Positions 1 to 9,183 of a stretch of DNA of 64,000 nucleotides are shown in pieces. The position numbers and the translations under genes are program-made. The stretch is from an uncultured Poribacteria bacterium (lineage in GTDB: Bacteria; Poribacteria; WGA-4E; WGA-3G). How positions within the stretch are numbered: the first letter of the stretch is position 1; each line of letters opens with the position of its first letter. The notes below the pieces were generated by a model. The model did not search any database. It was not told the DNA's origin and saw only the letters and a program-made list of their open reading frames with translations. Location: assembly GCA_951812525.1 (NCBI GenBank), contig OX638316.1, positions 3,094,506 through 3,158,505 on the forward strand. The letters are read 5' to 3'.

Positions 1-2
1 CT

Positions 3-3000
3 GCACCTCGCCGTAATTTGCAAGGATTTTATCCGTCGAAACTGGTAGAGGTTATCCCTAGCGGCTTTGTACGTGATCAGCGCCTCGCCAGTCTGCAAAT
101 CAACCCGGTACAATACAATTCAGTGACAAAACAGTTGCGAATATTCACGTCTGTGACGTTCCGCATTAATTTCCCCTACACTCCAGTAGCGGGTGGAACA
201 TCTGGTAGCAACACATTTTCCCTAGCACAAAAACCTGTTCATGGTGCCAGCCCTGTTTTTGAGAGCATGTTCCGAGATACATTGCGAAACTACGAACAAG
301 CGAAATCGTGGCGGCATCAGCGACCGATGTCCTATACTGCCGCGCGTGGGAACGGCATTCCTGGAGCACCAGCATTAACGGGGTCTAACACATACCGCTT
401 TAAAATCCCGGTTATCAAAACAGATCTCTATCGCATTACTTATAATAACATTAAGGCTGCCGGTGTTGAACCAGAGGATATTAATCTTGATACACTTTAT
501 TTGGAAAGCCGGGGACAGAAACAGGGTATTTACATCTTTGATGAAAATGAAAACGATACTTTTGACGCTGGTGAACGGATAGTCTTTTACGGGCGTGCGT
601 TGTCAGACAATAAATTTACTGATGAGAATGTCTATTGGCTTCTTTTTGCTTTGCGCGGAGAGCCTACTGGAAATTTTGAGCCATCCCGCGTGACGACGCG
701 AGACGCGACACCACGTACGGGAAACTTGGTAGCACCGACCGCCTTTCTAACACGCCAGCGTTTTGAAGAAAACGTGCATCACGATACTTTGTCCGGTGTT
801 GATGTTAAATCTGAACTTGCAGATCACTATTTCTGGGTATCCTTCCGTGGTGGGAATATTAACACGAGTCGAAAGGACTTCCCTATAGAATTACCTATGG
901 CAGTGCCACGCCTTGCGGTTAATCGCGACGCACTCCTGCGTCTCAAGTTCCAAGGGGCTTCCCGCAGAGGGACGGCTCTCCATCAAGCCCGAATCGCCTT
1001 CAATGGACTTCAACTTGGTAGGGTTGAGGAGTGGAGACGTCAGGCTTCGCAGATCACAACCCGCAGCATTCCACAGGCGCGCATCCACCATAACCAAGTG
1101 AATTTTATGCGTATTGATGCGCTTGATACGAATAAAACCCCCGCAGGTTCCACCGATTTCTATCTGGATTGGTATGAACTCGATTATTGGCGGAACTTTC
1201 AGGCAAATACCAACCGCTTGGAATTTAATACGAATACCGAACCTCGTAACCGCGGTCAAGTCCAATATCGGGTTGGTAACATTTTTCAGGAAACGATAGA
1301 TGTATATCAACTTGATGATAACGGTATTACGAGTAAACTCACTGGTAGTGAGGTCTCGCGGAGAGGTGCCAGTTATCAAATCCTCTTTGAGGATACTGTC
1401 AATCGACATACACGCTATTTTGTCATTGGTCGTACCTCTTATCGCAGTATCAATGCGCTTGTTCCGACACCACCAACATTGCTTCGGAACCCAGCTAATC
1501 AAGTCGACTATGTTGTTATAACACATCCCACTTTTACTGAAAGCATCCAGCCTCTTGTTGAATTCCGACGTTCACAAGGTTTAACAACTATGGTGGTTGA
1601 TATTGGCGACATCTATGACGAATTTAGTGACGGTCTTTTCAACCCGCTCGCCATTCAAAAATTTCTTCGATATGTCTATAACAATTGGCAACAGCCCGTT
1701 CCTACTTACGTTGTTCTGATTGGGGATGCCCACTACGATTACAAGAGGGCTACCGTTGAACTTTATCGGCGAGATCCATCATTCCGAGGCACTTATAACC
1801 TCTATCCAATTTTCGTGCCGACGTTCCACGGTTGGTCACCTGAAAGTGGTGAAACTGCAATGGATCAGCGTTTCGTCAACATCAGTGGTGACGACGCACT
1901 GCCCGATATGCTCATTGGAAGACTCTCTGTTCAAACACCTGAAGACCTCGTAACTATGGTTGAGAAGATCATCAACTATGAAAAGAATCTTAAGACAGGA
2001 CCGTGGCAGGGTACGTTAATTCAAGTGGCTGATGATAACACAGACAACCCGTCCGACGGTGTCTTTGAGGTATCACGCGACCAACTGATAGAGGAAATTA
2101 TACCGGTAGGCTACAACACCCGCCAACTCTACCTCCGAAAGATTAGAAGTCCAGAGCTTACACGTTTCCAAATCCGTTCCGCGATCAATCAAGGCGCGCT
2201 CCTAATTGAGTACACAGGACACGGTGGCATCCAAACTTGGGCGGATGAATCTATTTTCCGGCTTGAAGATGTCGTCGGGTTACGAAACCGTAACCTGCCT
2301 TTTGTCATAACGACAACCTGCCTTAATGGGCAGTTTGATAAACCGCAGCAGGCAGGAAACCATTGTCTTAGTGAACAATTTTTGTTGGGTGAATACGGTG
2401 CTATTGCAGCTCTCTCGGCAACGCGCTTAACCTATGGGGCAGCAAATGCTGAGTTTGATGAGGATCTTTTTGAGGCTTTATTCGGGATCGGTCGCGCCGG
2501 GAATTTGGATACAGGATTTCAGGCACCGTCCACTTCAGCGACAGTAGGACATGTTATTGGCAATGCGAAGATTAGTTTTATCACCCGCATACGGAACACG
2601 CAGTGGATACCCGGCACGGAGCAATATACGCTTTTCGGTGATCCGGCATCTCGCCTCGCACTCCCCGAACTTGACATAACGGTCGAATTGGAGCGCATTG
2701 CGGTCAACAAGGCGCACGAGATTATCATAAAGGCAGGAGAAGTAGGCATAATTGATGATTCGAAGATTGGGGTTACAGGGAGTCCAGCTTTCACCCGCGC
2801 ATCCGATTTTAGTACAGAATCATTTTCTGCTGTCGCAGTCTTCGCAAATAATTTCGATGATAACCTTAATAATGAGTTGTCACCACGGACCCGTGGTAGA
2901 GTTTGGCAGGGTGAATATGGAACGATTCGCATTGATGTTCCAAATAGTGCCTTACCGGGCGGTGGTGTCGCTCGCGTCTTTGCTTATGACGATACCCGTG

Positions 3001-5999
3001 CCGCTGTTGGCGGCGCACGATTCTGGGTCGAAACCCCAGTTGTACGCGACATCCGAGAAACACTCGACCTCAAAGTCACCGATACGCTCAATATCAGTGC
3101 CCTTATTGTTGATGATCGCGGTCCGGCAGGTATACGGAGTATCAATGTCTTATGGGATGATACCGCGACCTTCAAAGACGAAACAATACCTATGGTTGAA
3201 GCACCTGTACCCCTCGGTGATGTGCCGCTGGGTGGACAGTGGTATCAACTCCAAACCCCTATCCCTCTTCCGCAAGGCGGGCGGCAAGTCCGATACCGAA
3301 TCCTTATCACCGATAGGACAGGGCACGAAATAGCCGTTCCATCCAAATTAGAACGTAACATCGTTAAAGTACCCGAAGGTCCCAATATCGCTATTGGTAC
3401 GGATGAAGCAGACAGGGCACCTATCCGATATGAGTTTGATGAAGAGAATAACGGCTACCAAATCGTCGCTGAAATCGTCAATACCGGCGGTCGTCCTGTG
3501 CGCGCTGATATTGAGGTGGTATTTGCTGAGGGCAATCCAGATGGAGAAGGTGATAGCATAATTGACGAAGATGCTAATATCTTAGGGACCCTGACCATAA
3601 AACCCACTGATTGGGTGGATGGCACATTTGTATTGCAATATGTGACTGCGACGCTGGATCTTGAAAAACCTCTCGTGACGGGTGTACACAAAATCTATGT
3701 CATCGCCGACCCGGATGATCCGGGAATTGATGACCAAATCCTCGGGAACGTCCAAGAATCGCGCCAATTTGATAACAAACAACACGTCTCTTTTATCGTC
3801 AATGAGTTTAGCTATAAACTACAAGAGGAACTAACAGCGTTTAGTTTGGATAGAGTGTTTGACATCCATTTCCCCACGAATGCACTCGACACTGAGGTAA
3901 AGGGTACCGGTGGTATTCCACTGTCTGTTTCTTCACAGTCGCCTACTGATCCATCGCAACCGGATCTTCGATTCGCACCGATTCCGCGGGTCGCTGCACT
4001 CCGACGCGGGCTTATCAGGCAGGGAACAGAGGTCGCGCAATACTATGAACCCATCTTTCGCACAGGTATAACAGAACTCGCTAAACCTGCTGAGGTCAAG
4101 CTGCGCTTTGATGTTAGTGCTTTGGAGGATATCGTTCGGGAAGAGACATCACTTCCATCTGGGACGCCTGCGTTTCAAGCGGCATTGGCGGAAACAGCGG
4201 ATCAGTTGGCAGTCTATGCCTGGCAAGCAGATTTTTCGGCGTGGCGGCGTTTGGCATCTCAAATTGGTTACACCTCTGAGAGGGATTTTCTGCTCGAAAA
4301 CTATGTCACGCCGACGCAGATGGAGAACGCTAGCGAGCAGGAATTGGAGACTTCTCTTATCAGGATTAATCCGAATCTTACGCCTGCTGGTACTTGGGTG
4401 ATTCTGTTTTTAGATACTGATGAATACGAGGTGTTTCTCCAACGGAAGGGAGAATCGACCGTCCAGAAGCTTGATCAGTCGGGACAACTGGATAACCCGT
4501 TTAGAGAGGAGGGTTTCGGTTTAGAGTTGCGGATCCAACGACAAGAGAGCACACCGTTGGGGGTCAATTACACCTTTGAATTTGCCGATATTCTTGCTTT
4601 TGAAACCGATTATAACCCGCAAGGTGATGTCATTCTAACTCGTACGTGGAACGCTAACATTGGGAATGGCAATGCGACAGTGGAGAGTAGACCTGGACCC
4701 AAAGGGGAATTCGCAATAGGCGATTGGTTTATCTTCTTTACCGAACCTGAACGCTATGAACTCCGCGATACTTCTGCCGCACCTGTCCATTACCCGAATG
4801 GAGTCAAAATCAGAGGCAGGGTAAACGAACCGATTTATCTCAGTCACCTCGGATTGGAGATTCTCGTCACTGGAAGTTCCGATAGCTTCGCGTTCGGTGA
4901 TAAGATTAAGTTTAGCAGTGCTCAGATTGGGACTATTACAGCAGAGGTGAGCGAGCTTACACAGTTTGCGCTCATGCGGAGCACAGATACTGAATCGCCT
5001 ACCTTCAATATATGGGTAGATGGTATTCAACCGCAAACCGGGAGTGTGATTCCGCCGCGGCCTACTATCTCTATCGTGTTGGCAGATGCCAACGGTATTG
5101 ATACAGAATTCTTTACCTTTGAAAGAAAAAAAGATGAGGGTCCATTTGAACCTGTTAGCGACTATGAACTTCGGATACAGGAGAATACGCAAACGGTACC
5201 GATTGATTACCAACCCATTCTCTTCCCTGGCGAGCATACGTTTAATATGACTGTACGCGATTTCAATGGAAACACTGTCGGTGGCGACGATGGAATCATC
5301 AGTTACAGATTCTTTGTCACTGAAGCCCCTGACCTCACGCCGCCTACTATTGACATCCAAATAACTGCACTCGGCACAGGTTCAACGCGCGAGCCGATTG
5401 ACGAACCCTTAATAGATGGCGCAGTACTCACGGAACAACCCCGCTTTAAAATTACATTCACCGATGATAGTGCCCTTGACGAGACCTCTTTTAGTCTCAA
5501 TTTCGGTAATCTATACGAAACGCTTGAGCCGTTAGAGGCGAGTGATTATACTGAAACCTTTGATCCTGACGTTCCAGCAGATGCCGCTATCTCTTACGCC
5601 CCAGATCTTGCCAACGGTGAGTATCAGTTCCAGATCACCGCTGCGGATACCAGTGAAAACACTGCCGAACTTGCTATGACCTTTATCTTAAATGAGGAGG
5701 TCACGTTGAGTGAGGTGTTCAACGTTCCAAACCCGACGGTTGATGGAAAGACCTTTTTCACCTATCATCTCGCACAAGCACCGGACACTGTCACAATCAA
5801 AATTTACAGCGTCAGCGGTAGACTCCTGCGTACCCTTGCCGATGCGAGTACCAGACGCGGGATCAATGAAACCCGTTGGGATGGCAGAGATGAGACGGGC
5901 GTGCGGTGTGCCAACGGTGTGTATTTCTATCGTGTTATTGCCCGCAAGGAAGATGGAAGTAAAATTGAACAGATTGGGAAACTCGCCATTTTGCGCTAA
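3..5999 (+). CDS. Gingipain-like C25 cysteine protease, giant secreted protein (5' partial)
   Basis: The frame is open from the first bases of the window, so the gene starts upstream; about 1998 residues are visible. The first 55 residues look like the end of a gingipain-type propeptide (INPVQYN). A peptidase C25 domain spans about residues 495-880, counted from base 18. His735 lies in YTGHGG and Cys768 in TTTCLNGQFD, the expected catalytic dyad. A CARDB-like domain (about 1120-1260) and Ig-like domains follow. The last 90 residues form a FlgD/T9SS-type C-terminal domain (IYSVSGRLLR, ending GVYFYRVIARK). Known family role: extracellular or outer-membrane endopeptidase, including the PorU type IX sortase. 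The length and many beta domains suggest a cell-surface protease; whether it is a PorU orthologue is undecided. It converges on the NIPSNAP gene 19 bp away. Confidence 0.88.
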   Translation, partial: APRRNLQGFYPSKLVEVIPSGFVRDQRLASLQINPVQYNSVTKQLRIFTSVTFRINFPYTPVAGGTSGSNTFSLAQKPVHGASPVFESMFRDTLRNYEQAKSWRHQRPMSYTAARGNGIPGAPALTGSNTYRFKIPVIKTDLYRITYNNIKAAGVEPEDINLDTLYLESRGQKQGIYIFDENENDTFDAGERIVFYGRALSDNKFTDENVYWLLFALRGEPTGNFEPSRVTTRDATPRTGNLVAPTAFLTRQRFEENVHHDTLSGVDVKSELADHYFWVSFRGGNINTSRKDFPIELPMAVPRLAVNRDALLRLKFQGASRRGTALHQARIAFNGLQLGRVEEWRRQASQITTRSIPQARIHHNQVNFMRIDALDTNKTPAGSTDFYLDWYELDYWRNFQANTNRLEFNTNTEPRNRGQVQYRVGNIFQETIDVYQLDDNGITSKLTGSEVSRRGASYQILFEDTVNRHTRYFVIGRTSYRSINALVPTPPTLLRNPANQVDYVVITHPTFTESIQPLVEFRRSQGLTTMVVDIGDIYDEFSDGLFNPLAIQKFLRYVYNNWQQPVPTYVVLIGDAHYDYKRATVELYRRDPSFRGTYNLYPIFVPTFHGWSPESGETAMDQRFVNISGDDALPDMLIGRLSVQTPEDLVTMVEKIINYEKNLKTGPWQGTLIQVADDNTDNPSDGVFEVSRDQLIEEIIPVGYNTRQLYLRKIRSPELTRFQIRSAINQGALLIEYTGHGGIQTWADESIFRLEDVVGLRNRNLPFVITTTCLNGQFDKPQQAGNHCLSEQFLLGEYGAIAALSATRLTYGAANAEFDEDLFEALFGIGRAGNLDTGFQAPSTSATVGHVIGNAKISFITRIRNTQWIPGTEQYTLFGDPASRLALPELDITVELERIAVNKAHEIIIKAGEVGIIDDSKIGVTGSPAFTRASDFSTESFSAVAVFANNFDDNLNNELSPRTRGRVWQGEYGTIRIDVPNSALPGGGVARVFAYDDTRAAVGGARFWVETPVVRDIRETLDLKVTDTLNISALIVDDRGPAGIRSINVLWDDTATFKDETIPMVEAPVPLGDVPLGGQWYQLQTPIPLPQGGRQVRYRILITDRTGHEIAVPSKLERNIVKVPEGPNIAIGTDEADRAPIRYEFDEENNGYQIVAEIVNTGGRPVRADIEVVFAEGNPDGEGDSIIDEDANILGTLTIKPTDWVDGTFVLQYVTATLDLEKPLVTGVHKIYVIADPDDPGIDDQILGNVQESRQFDNKQHVSFIVNEFSYKLQEELTAFSLDRVFDIHFPTNALDTEVKGTGGIPLSVSSQSPTDPSQPDLRFAPIPRVAALRRGLIRQGTEVAQYYEPIFRTGITELAKPAEVKLRFDVSALEDIVREETSLPSGTPAFQAALAETADQLAVYAWQADFSAWRRLASQIGYTSERDFLLENYVTPTQMENASEQELETSLIRINPNLTPAGTWVILFLDTDEYEVFLQRKGESTVQKLDQSGQLDNPFREEGFGLELRIQRQESTPLGVNYTFEFADILAFETDYNPQGDVILTRTWNANIGNGNATVESRPGPKGEFAIGDWFIFFTEPERYELRDTSAAPVHYPNGVKIRGRVNEPIYLSHLGLEILVTGSSDSFAFGDKIKFSSAQIGTITAEVSELTQFALMRSTDTESPTFNIWVDGIQPQTGSVIPPRPTISIVLADANGIDTEFFTFERKKDEGPFEPVSDYELRIQENTQTVPIDYQPILFPGEHTFNMTVRDFNGNTVGGDDGIISYRFFVTEAPDLTPPTIDIQITALGTGSTREPIDEPLIDGAVLTEQPRFKITFTDDSALDETSFSLNFGNLYETLEPLEASDYTETFDPDVPADAAISYAPDLANGEYQFQITAADTSENTAELAMTFILNEEVTLSEVFNVPNPTVDGKTFFTYHLAQAPDTVTIKIYSVSGRLLRTLADASTRRGINETRWDGRDETGVRCANGVYFYRVIARKEDGSKIEQIGKLAILR

Positions 6000-6018
6000 G
6001 GACGCTTGAATTCGATAG

Positions 6019-6348
6019 TCATTGCAATGGCGAATAATCCGTCGGTTCAAGGATTCTGGAGCCTGCTACGTTTACCAATGGACCGCCGACTTCTGTGAGT
6101 CGTTTCGCTTCTTGCCATGCCGGATCGGCGATGAAGGCATCCCAGGCACGCTGATAATGTCCTAAATCCTCAAAAGCGAGCATGTAAATGAGTTCGGTTG
6201 TTGTCGCCTCGCCGATGGCGGTCTCCCAAAACCCGATAACTTTCATACCGTGCTTCTCAAACAGTGGAACCGTGATGTTTGCAAACCTGTCATTTAGGTT
6301 TTTCATCTTTCCCGGCACGACCTGATAAGTGCGCAATTCATAAATCAT
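6019..6348 (-). CDS. NIPSNAP family protein
   Basis: 109 residues, the normal size for a single NIPSNAP (ferredoxin-like alpha/beta barrel) domain. It opens with the family signature MIYELRTYQVVPGKM and has the usual W-DAFIADPAWQ segment. A ribosome binding site (GGAGAG) precedes the ATG. It lies 12 bp downstream of the RraA-like gene on the same strand and is probably co-transcribed with it. Bacterial NIPSNAP proteins have no firmly established reaction; the fold is shared with dimeric alpha-beta barrel enzymes and monooxygenases, so only the family is called. Confidence 0.85.
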   Translation of the reverse strand: MIYELRTYQVVPGKMKNLNDRFANITVPLFEKHGMKVIGFWETAIGEATTTELIYMLAFEDLGHYQRAWDAFIADPAWQEAKRLTEVGGPLVNVAGSRILEPTDYSPLQ

Positions 6349-6360
6349 TAGTATCTCTCC

Positions 6361-7044
6361 TTACAAGATTCCGTATTTATCGTAAACTTCCCGAAGCGTT
6401 GCACCGGCGCGGAGTTCGTCGCGGGTGCGATTTTCGCCGCTTACCTTTGCCAACGCCGCCTCAATCACCTCTGCTTCCACTGCTTGTGGAATAACAACAA
6501 TACCGTCTATGTCCCCGAAGACGATATCACCCGGGTTAACCATAACACCACCACATTCAATCGGGACGTTGTATGCAACAACATCACCGCGTCCACTGGA
6601 GTCTACCGGAGACAAGCCTGTCATAAACACCGGAAATTGCATTGCCATAATCTGTCGGGCATCTCGAATAAAGCCGTCAACAATAGCACCACGAGCACCG
6701 CGTGCCCGTGCCGCTGTTGAGAGTAGTTCTCCCCAAATACAGTTACGGGTACTCTGATTTGTAGAGCAGACGAGGACATCGTCTTTTTTTAGGTTGTCCA
6801 CGGCTGCGATTTCTTGCTGGTACGGCTCATCTGGAATTTCATAAACATCCACACACAGTACAGGCATCGCGCGACCCACGACAATCGCCTCAGGATACAA
6901 TGGACGGATCGTGTATCGCAGCGTCTGCTCACGGTACCCGGCTGCATCCAGAGCATCCGAAATTACAGCAGCGTATAGCTGCTTTTCCATCATATCAAAC
7001 AGTTCTGTATCGTTGTGCGACTGTCTGTTTTTTTCGGTTTCCAT
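6361..7044 (-). CDS. RraA-like / HMG aldolase-family protein
   Basis: 227 residues from the ATG at 7044. Family motifs are visible: ISDALDAAG, WGELLSTAARARGARGAIVDGFIRD, and NPGDIVFGDIDGIVVIP. The fold is used by RraA (an RNase E inhibitor) and by 4-hydroxy-4-methyl-2-oxoglutarate or oxaloacetate aldolases and decarboxylases. The G-x(2)-D-G-x-R-D metal/substrate motif (GAIVDGFIRD) fits the enzymatic type. The frame is open up to an ATG at 7122 that overlaps the purE stop, but those extra 26 codons are two copies of an intergenic palindromic repeat. The start at 7044, preceded by AGGAAA, is therefore preferred. Neighbouring purE and NIPSNAP genes do not pin down the substrate. Confidence 0.85.
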   Translation of the reverse strand: METEKNRQSHNDTELFDMMEKQLYAAVISDALDAAGYREQTLRYTIRPLYPEAIVVGRAMPVLCVDVYEIPDEPYQQEIAAVDNLKKDDVLVCSTNQSTRNCIWGELLSTAARARGARGAIVDGFIRDARQIMAMQFPVFMTGLSPVDSSGRGDVVAYNVPIECGGVMVNPGDIVFGDIDGIVVIPQAVEAEVIEAALAKVSGENRTRDELRAGATLREVYDKYGIL

Positions 7045-7050
7045 AGTTTT

Positions 7051-7110
7051 CCTGTAGGAGGGGTTTGTAACCCCGAACAAAGTTTCCTTGTAGGAGGGTT
7101 TGTAACCCCG
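7051..7110. repeat. Two palindromic CCTGTAGGAG-type repeats
   Basis: Two near-identical copies sit in tandem between purE and the RraA-like gene. Each has the head (C)CTTGTAGGAG or CCTGTAGGAG followed by a small palindrome GGGGTTTGTAACCCC. The same family occurs at 17306, 21277 and 42695. The copies happen to be open in the RraA frame, which artificially lengthens that open frame. Confidence 0.8.
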
Positions 7111-7121
7111 AAGAACTATCA

Positions 7122-7649
7122 TTAATAATTCTGATAGCCAACTTCTTGGAGGCGTGCTGCTTTTTCCGCAACACCGTCGCTCAATTTTTCTTTATAGGCT
7201 AACAATTTGGCATCCAATTCAGGAAATTGGAGTGCCAAAATTTGGACAGCATAAAGTCCAGCATTTCGCGCACCGCCGGATCCGATTGCCATCGTTCCGA
7301 CAGGAATACCTGGAGGCATCTGCACTGTTGCATAAAGCGCATCTACGCCGTTGAGCGGACCACCGTCAATCGGGACACCAATCACTGGTAGTGTCGTGTG
7401 TGCCGCAATAACACCAGCGAGGTGCGCTGCGCGCCCAGCACCAGCGATAATTACTTTTCCGCCTTCTGCTTTTATTTTTTCCGTCCATGCGACTGTCCGT
7501 TCCGGAGAACGGTGCGCCGAGGAGACGGTTATCTCAAACGGGACCTCGAATTCCTCTAAAATCTTTGCGGCTTCTGCCATCTTTTCGAGATCAGAATCAC
7601 TGCCCATTACAATACCTACGACGGGTGTTTTTTGTTCTTGAAGCGACAT
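7122..7649 (-). CDS. purE: N5-carboxyaminoimidazole ribonucleotide mutase
   Basis: About 175 residues, typical of class I PurE. It converts N5-CAIR to CAIR in de novo purine synthesis in the cytoplasm. Clear motifs: MGSDSDL near the start, SAHRSPER, AGAGRAAHLAGV, and PLNGVDALYATVQMPPGIPV. The catalytic His of SAHR is present. The ATG at 7649 is preferred; a TTG 21 bp upstream is possible. No purK lies beside it, unlike many purEK operons. Its stop overlaps an ATG of the downstream frame, but a repeat lies between it and the real next start. Confidence 0.95.
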   Translation of the reverse strand: MSLQEQKTPVVGIVMGSDSDLEKMAEAAKILEEFEVPFEITVSSAHRSPERTVAWTEKIKAEGGKVIIAGAGRAAHLAGVIAAHTTLPVIGVPIDGGPLNGVDALYATVQMPPGIPVGTMAIGSGGARNAGLYAVQILALQFPELDAKLLAYKEKLSDGVAEKAARLQEVGYQNY

Positions 7650-7763
7650 ATCTATATTTGTACCTTTCAAGTAAATGGTTATCGGCTATCGGTAGTTGCA
7701 CGTAAGTATTATGCAACTGCCACAAGTTTCTTTTGCTAACTGCTGAAAGCCGACGGTCAATAA

Positions 7764-8555
7764 CTATTGATAAATAATATGTGAATTTCTCTCAATAATA
7801 AGTGGTTCGGGACCACCGGTAGGAAAGTTAGATGCCCACTCGTTCGGATCGTAATCGCGAGTGACAAAACAGGCGCGGTGCACCGGCACAGCGTGCTTTA
7901 ATCCGATACGCGTTGCCATTTTCACGCATCCATCGTAGAATGGGAACTCACCTTCGGTGGGATGGTTCGTCAGGAAACCGACATCTGGTTTGTGTGCTGC
8001 CACTGCCGAAATGAGTTCGTTATGCTCGGCGAAATTGTTAATCGGATCACCACTGAAATAGAGTGTTACACCGTTGCTGGCAATGACGTAGCCCAAGTGC
8101 GTAACATCAGGTGGTGCTATATCGGCGGACGCGTCACCTTCGGGCGGTTTGGCGTAGACGGCATGCACGGTAAGACTGTTTAACGTTGCGGATTCTCCCG
8201 CTCGGATCTCTGAGATGTTCTCTGTCGGGACATCCGTTTCTTCCGAGATCTGACGTGTGCTCTCTTCAGGTCCAACAAACCGCGTTGCGTCGGAAGTTTT
8301 CCATATCCGGCGTATCGTTTCTGAGCAGGTATGATCCCCGTGGGCGTGGGTCAAAAGAACAAAATCGGTTGGAAGTTCCGATTCATTGAGTGGCGGTTCA
8401 GTATAAATAAAACGGTCGGCGGGACGTTCCCGCGGAGAATACGGATCAATCTGGACAATAGTGCCAGCTGAGTCCTTCAACGCGAAACTGCTCTGTTCAA
8501 ACCAGTGAACAGCGACAGCTCCTTCTGGCACTTTCAAGCCAACGAGTGGATGCAT
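7764..8555 (-). CDS. MBL-fold metal-dependent hydrolase, UlaG-like
   Basis: 263 residues with the metallo-beta-lactamase signature THAHGDH (HxHxDH) and later metal ligands in FSGD and PVHR. The whole-length pattern (WFEQSSFALKD near the N-terminus, then LTHAHGDHT, then LYFSGDPI) is like L-ascorbate-6-phosphate lactonase UlaG and related hydrolases. The start ATG has AAAAGGAATTAAT ahead of it. It is cytoplasmic, with no signal peptide. The substrate is unknown, and the surroundings (purE, VanZ, sugar-acid dehydratase) give no clear pathway beyond possible carbohydrate-acid catabolism. Confidence 0.85.
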   Translation of the reverse strand: MHPLVGLKVPEGAVAVHWFEQSSFALKDSAGTIVQIDPYSPRERPADRFIYTEPPLNESELPTDFVLLTHAHGDHTCSETIRRIWKTSDATRFVGPEESTRQISEETDVPTENISEIRAGESATLNSLTVHAVYAKPPEGDASADIAPPDVTHLGYVIASNGVTLYFSGDPINNFAEHNELISAVAAHKPDVGFLTNHPTEGEFPFYDGCVKMATRIGLKHAVPVHRACFVTRDYDPNEWASNFPTGGPEPLIIERNSHIIYQ

Positions 8556-8690
8556 ATTAATTCCTTTTGTAATAGTTGTCAGTACGCCTGCTGTGCAGGC
8601 TTCAGTTATTAGTTTTCAGTTAAAAAGATTTGTGGTGGTAAAGATGTTCTCGTCTGCGACAAACGAGTTACCGACAATAAGCCCTGATAA

Positions 8691-9119
8691 CTATGAAGAC
8701 TGTTTTTTCTTATAATAGAGATAGACACCAAACACACCAGCAATTGCCCCCAACACATCTGCAACCCAATCCGCGACGGTAGCGAATCTGCCCGGGACAA
8801 AGGTCTGATGCCATTCATCGCTCGCACCATAGAGAATTGATACCAATGCGGCGATGGACCATATCAGTTGTGATGGCACTATCGAAGGTTTTGCCTCTAC
8901 AAAGGCTCGTGCGAGTAACCCTCCAAGTATAGCATATTCGATAAAATGGTAGAGTTTGTCAATCGTCAGCCACTCAAACTCCGGCATCGGAAGCGGTGGT
9001 TGCTCCATGGACGAGATGGCGAAAATGAGGACCATGTACAGAAGAGGCGGTGCCCAGTACTTCATAGTTATCATATTGTTGACTATCGGCGGTTGAGGTT
9101 CACTGTGCTCACTTTCCAC
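8691..9119 (-). CDS. VanZ-like membrane protein
   Basis: Up to 142 residues with about four transmembrane segments and the VanZ motifs DKLYHFIEYAILGGLLARA and GASDEWHQTFVPGR. VanZ-family proteins are small integral membrane proteins, one of which gives low-level teicoplanin resistance; most have no known role. The longest frame starts at a GTG (9119), but ATGs at 9074 or 9065 directly before the first hydrophobic segment (MKYWAPPLLYMV) are equally plausible. None has a strong ribosome binding site. Confidence 0.8.
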   Translation of the reverse strand: MESEHSEPQPPIVNNMITMKYWAPPLLYMVLIFAISSMEQPPLPMPEFEWLTIDKLYHFIEYAILGGLLARAFVEAKPSIVPSQLIWSIAALVSILYGASDEWHQTFVPGRFATVADWVADVLGAIAGVFGVYLYYKKKQSS

Positions 9120-9183
9120 AGTCGGTAAGACGTTTTGATTAAGTTAGACTCTCTTTGCCAACAACCAATAGCCATTAAGCCGT

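Noticed and set aside
891-1526. 211-residue minus-strand open frame
   Set aside because: Shadow of the C25 protease gene; no ribosome binding site and no recognisable motif.
4635-5360. 241-residue minus-strand open frame
   Set aside because: Antisense to the C-terminal Ig-like domains of the protease, with no coding features of its own.
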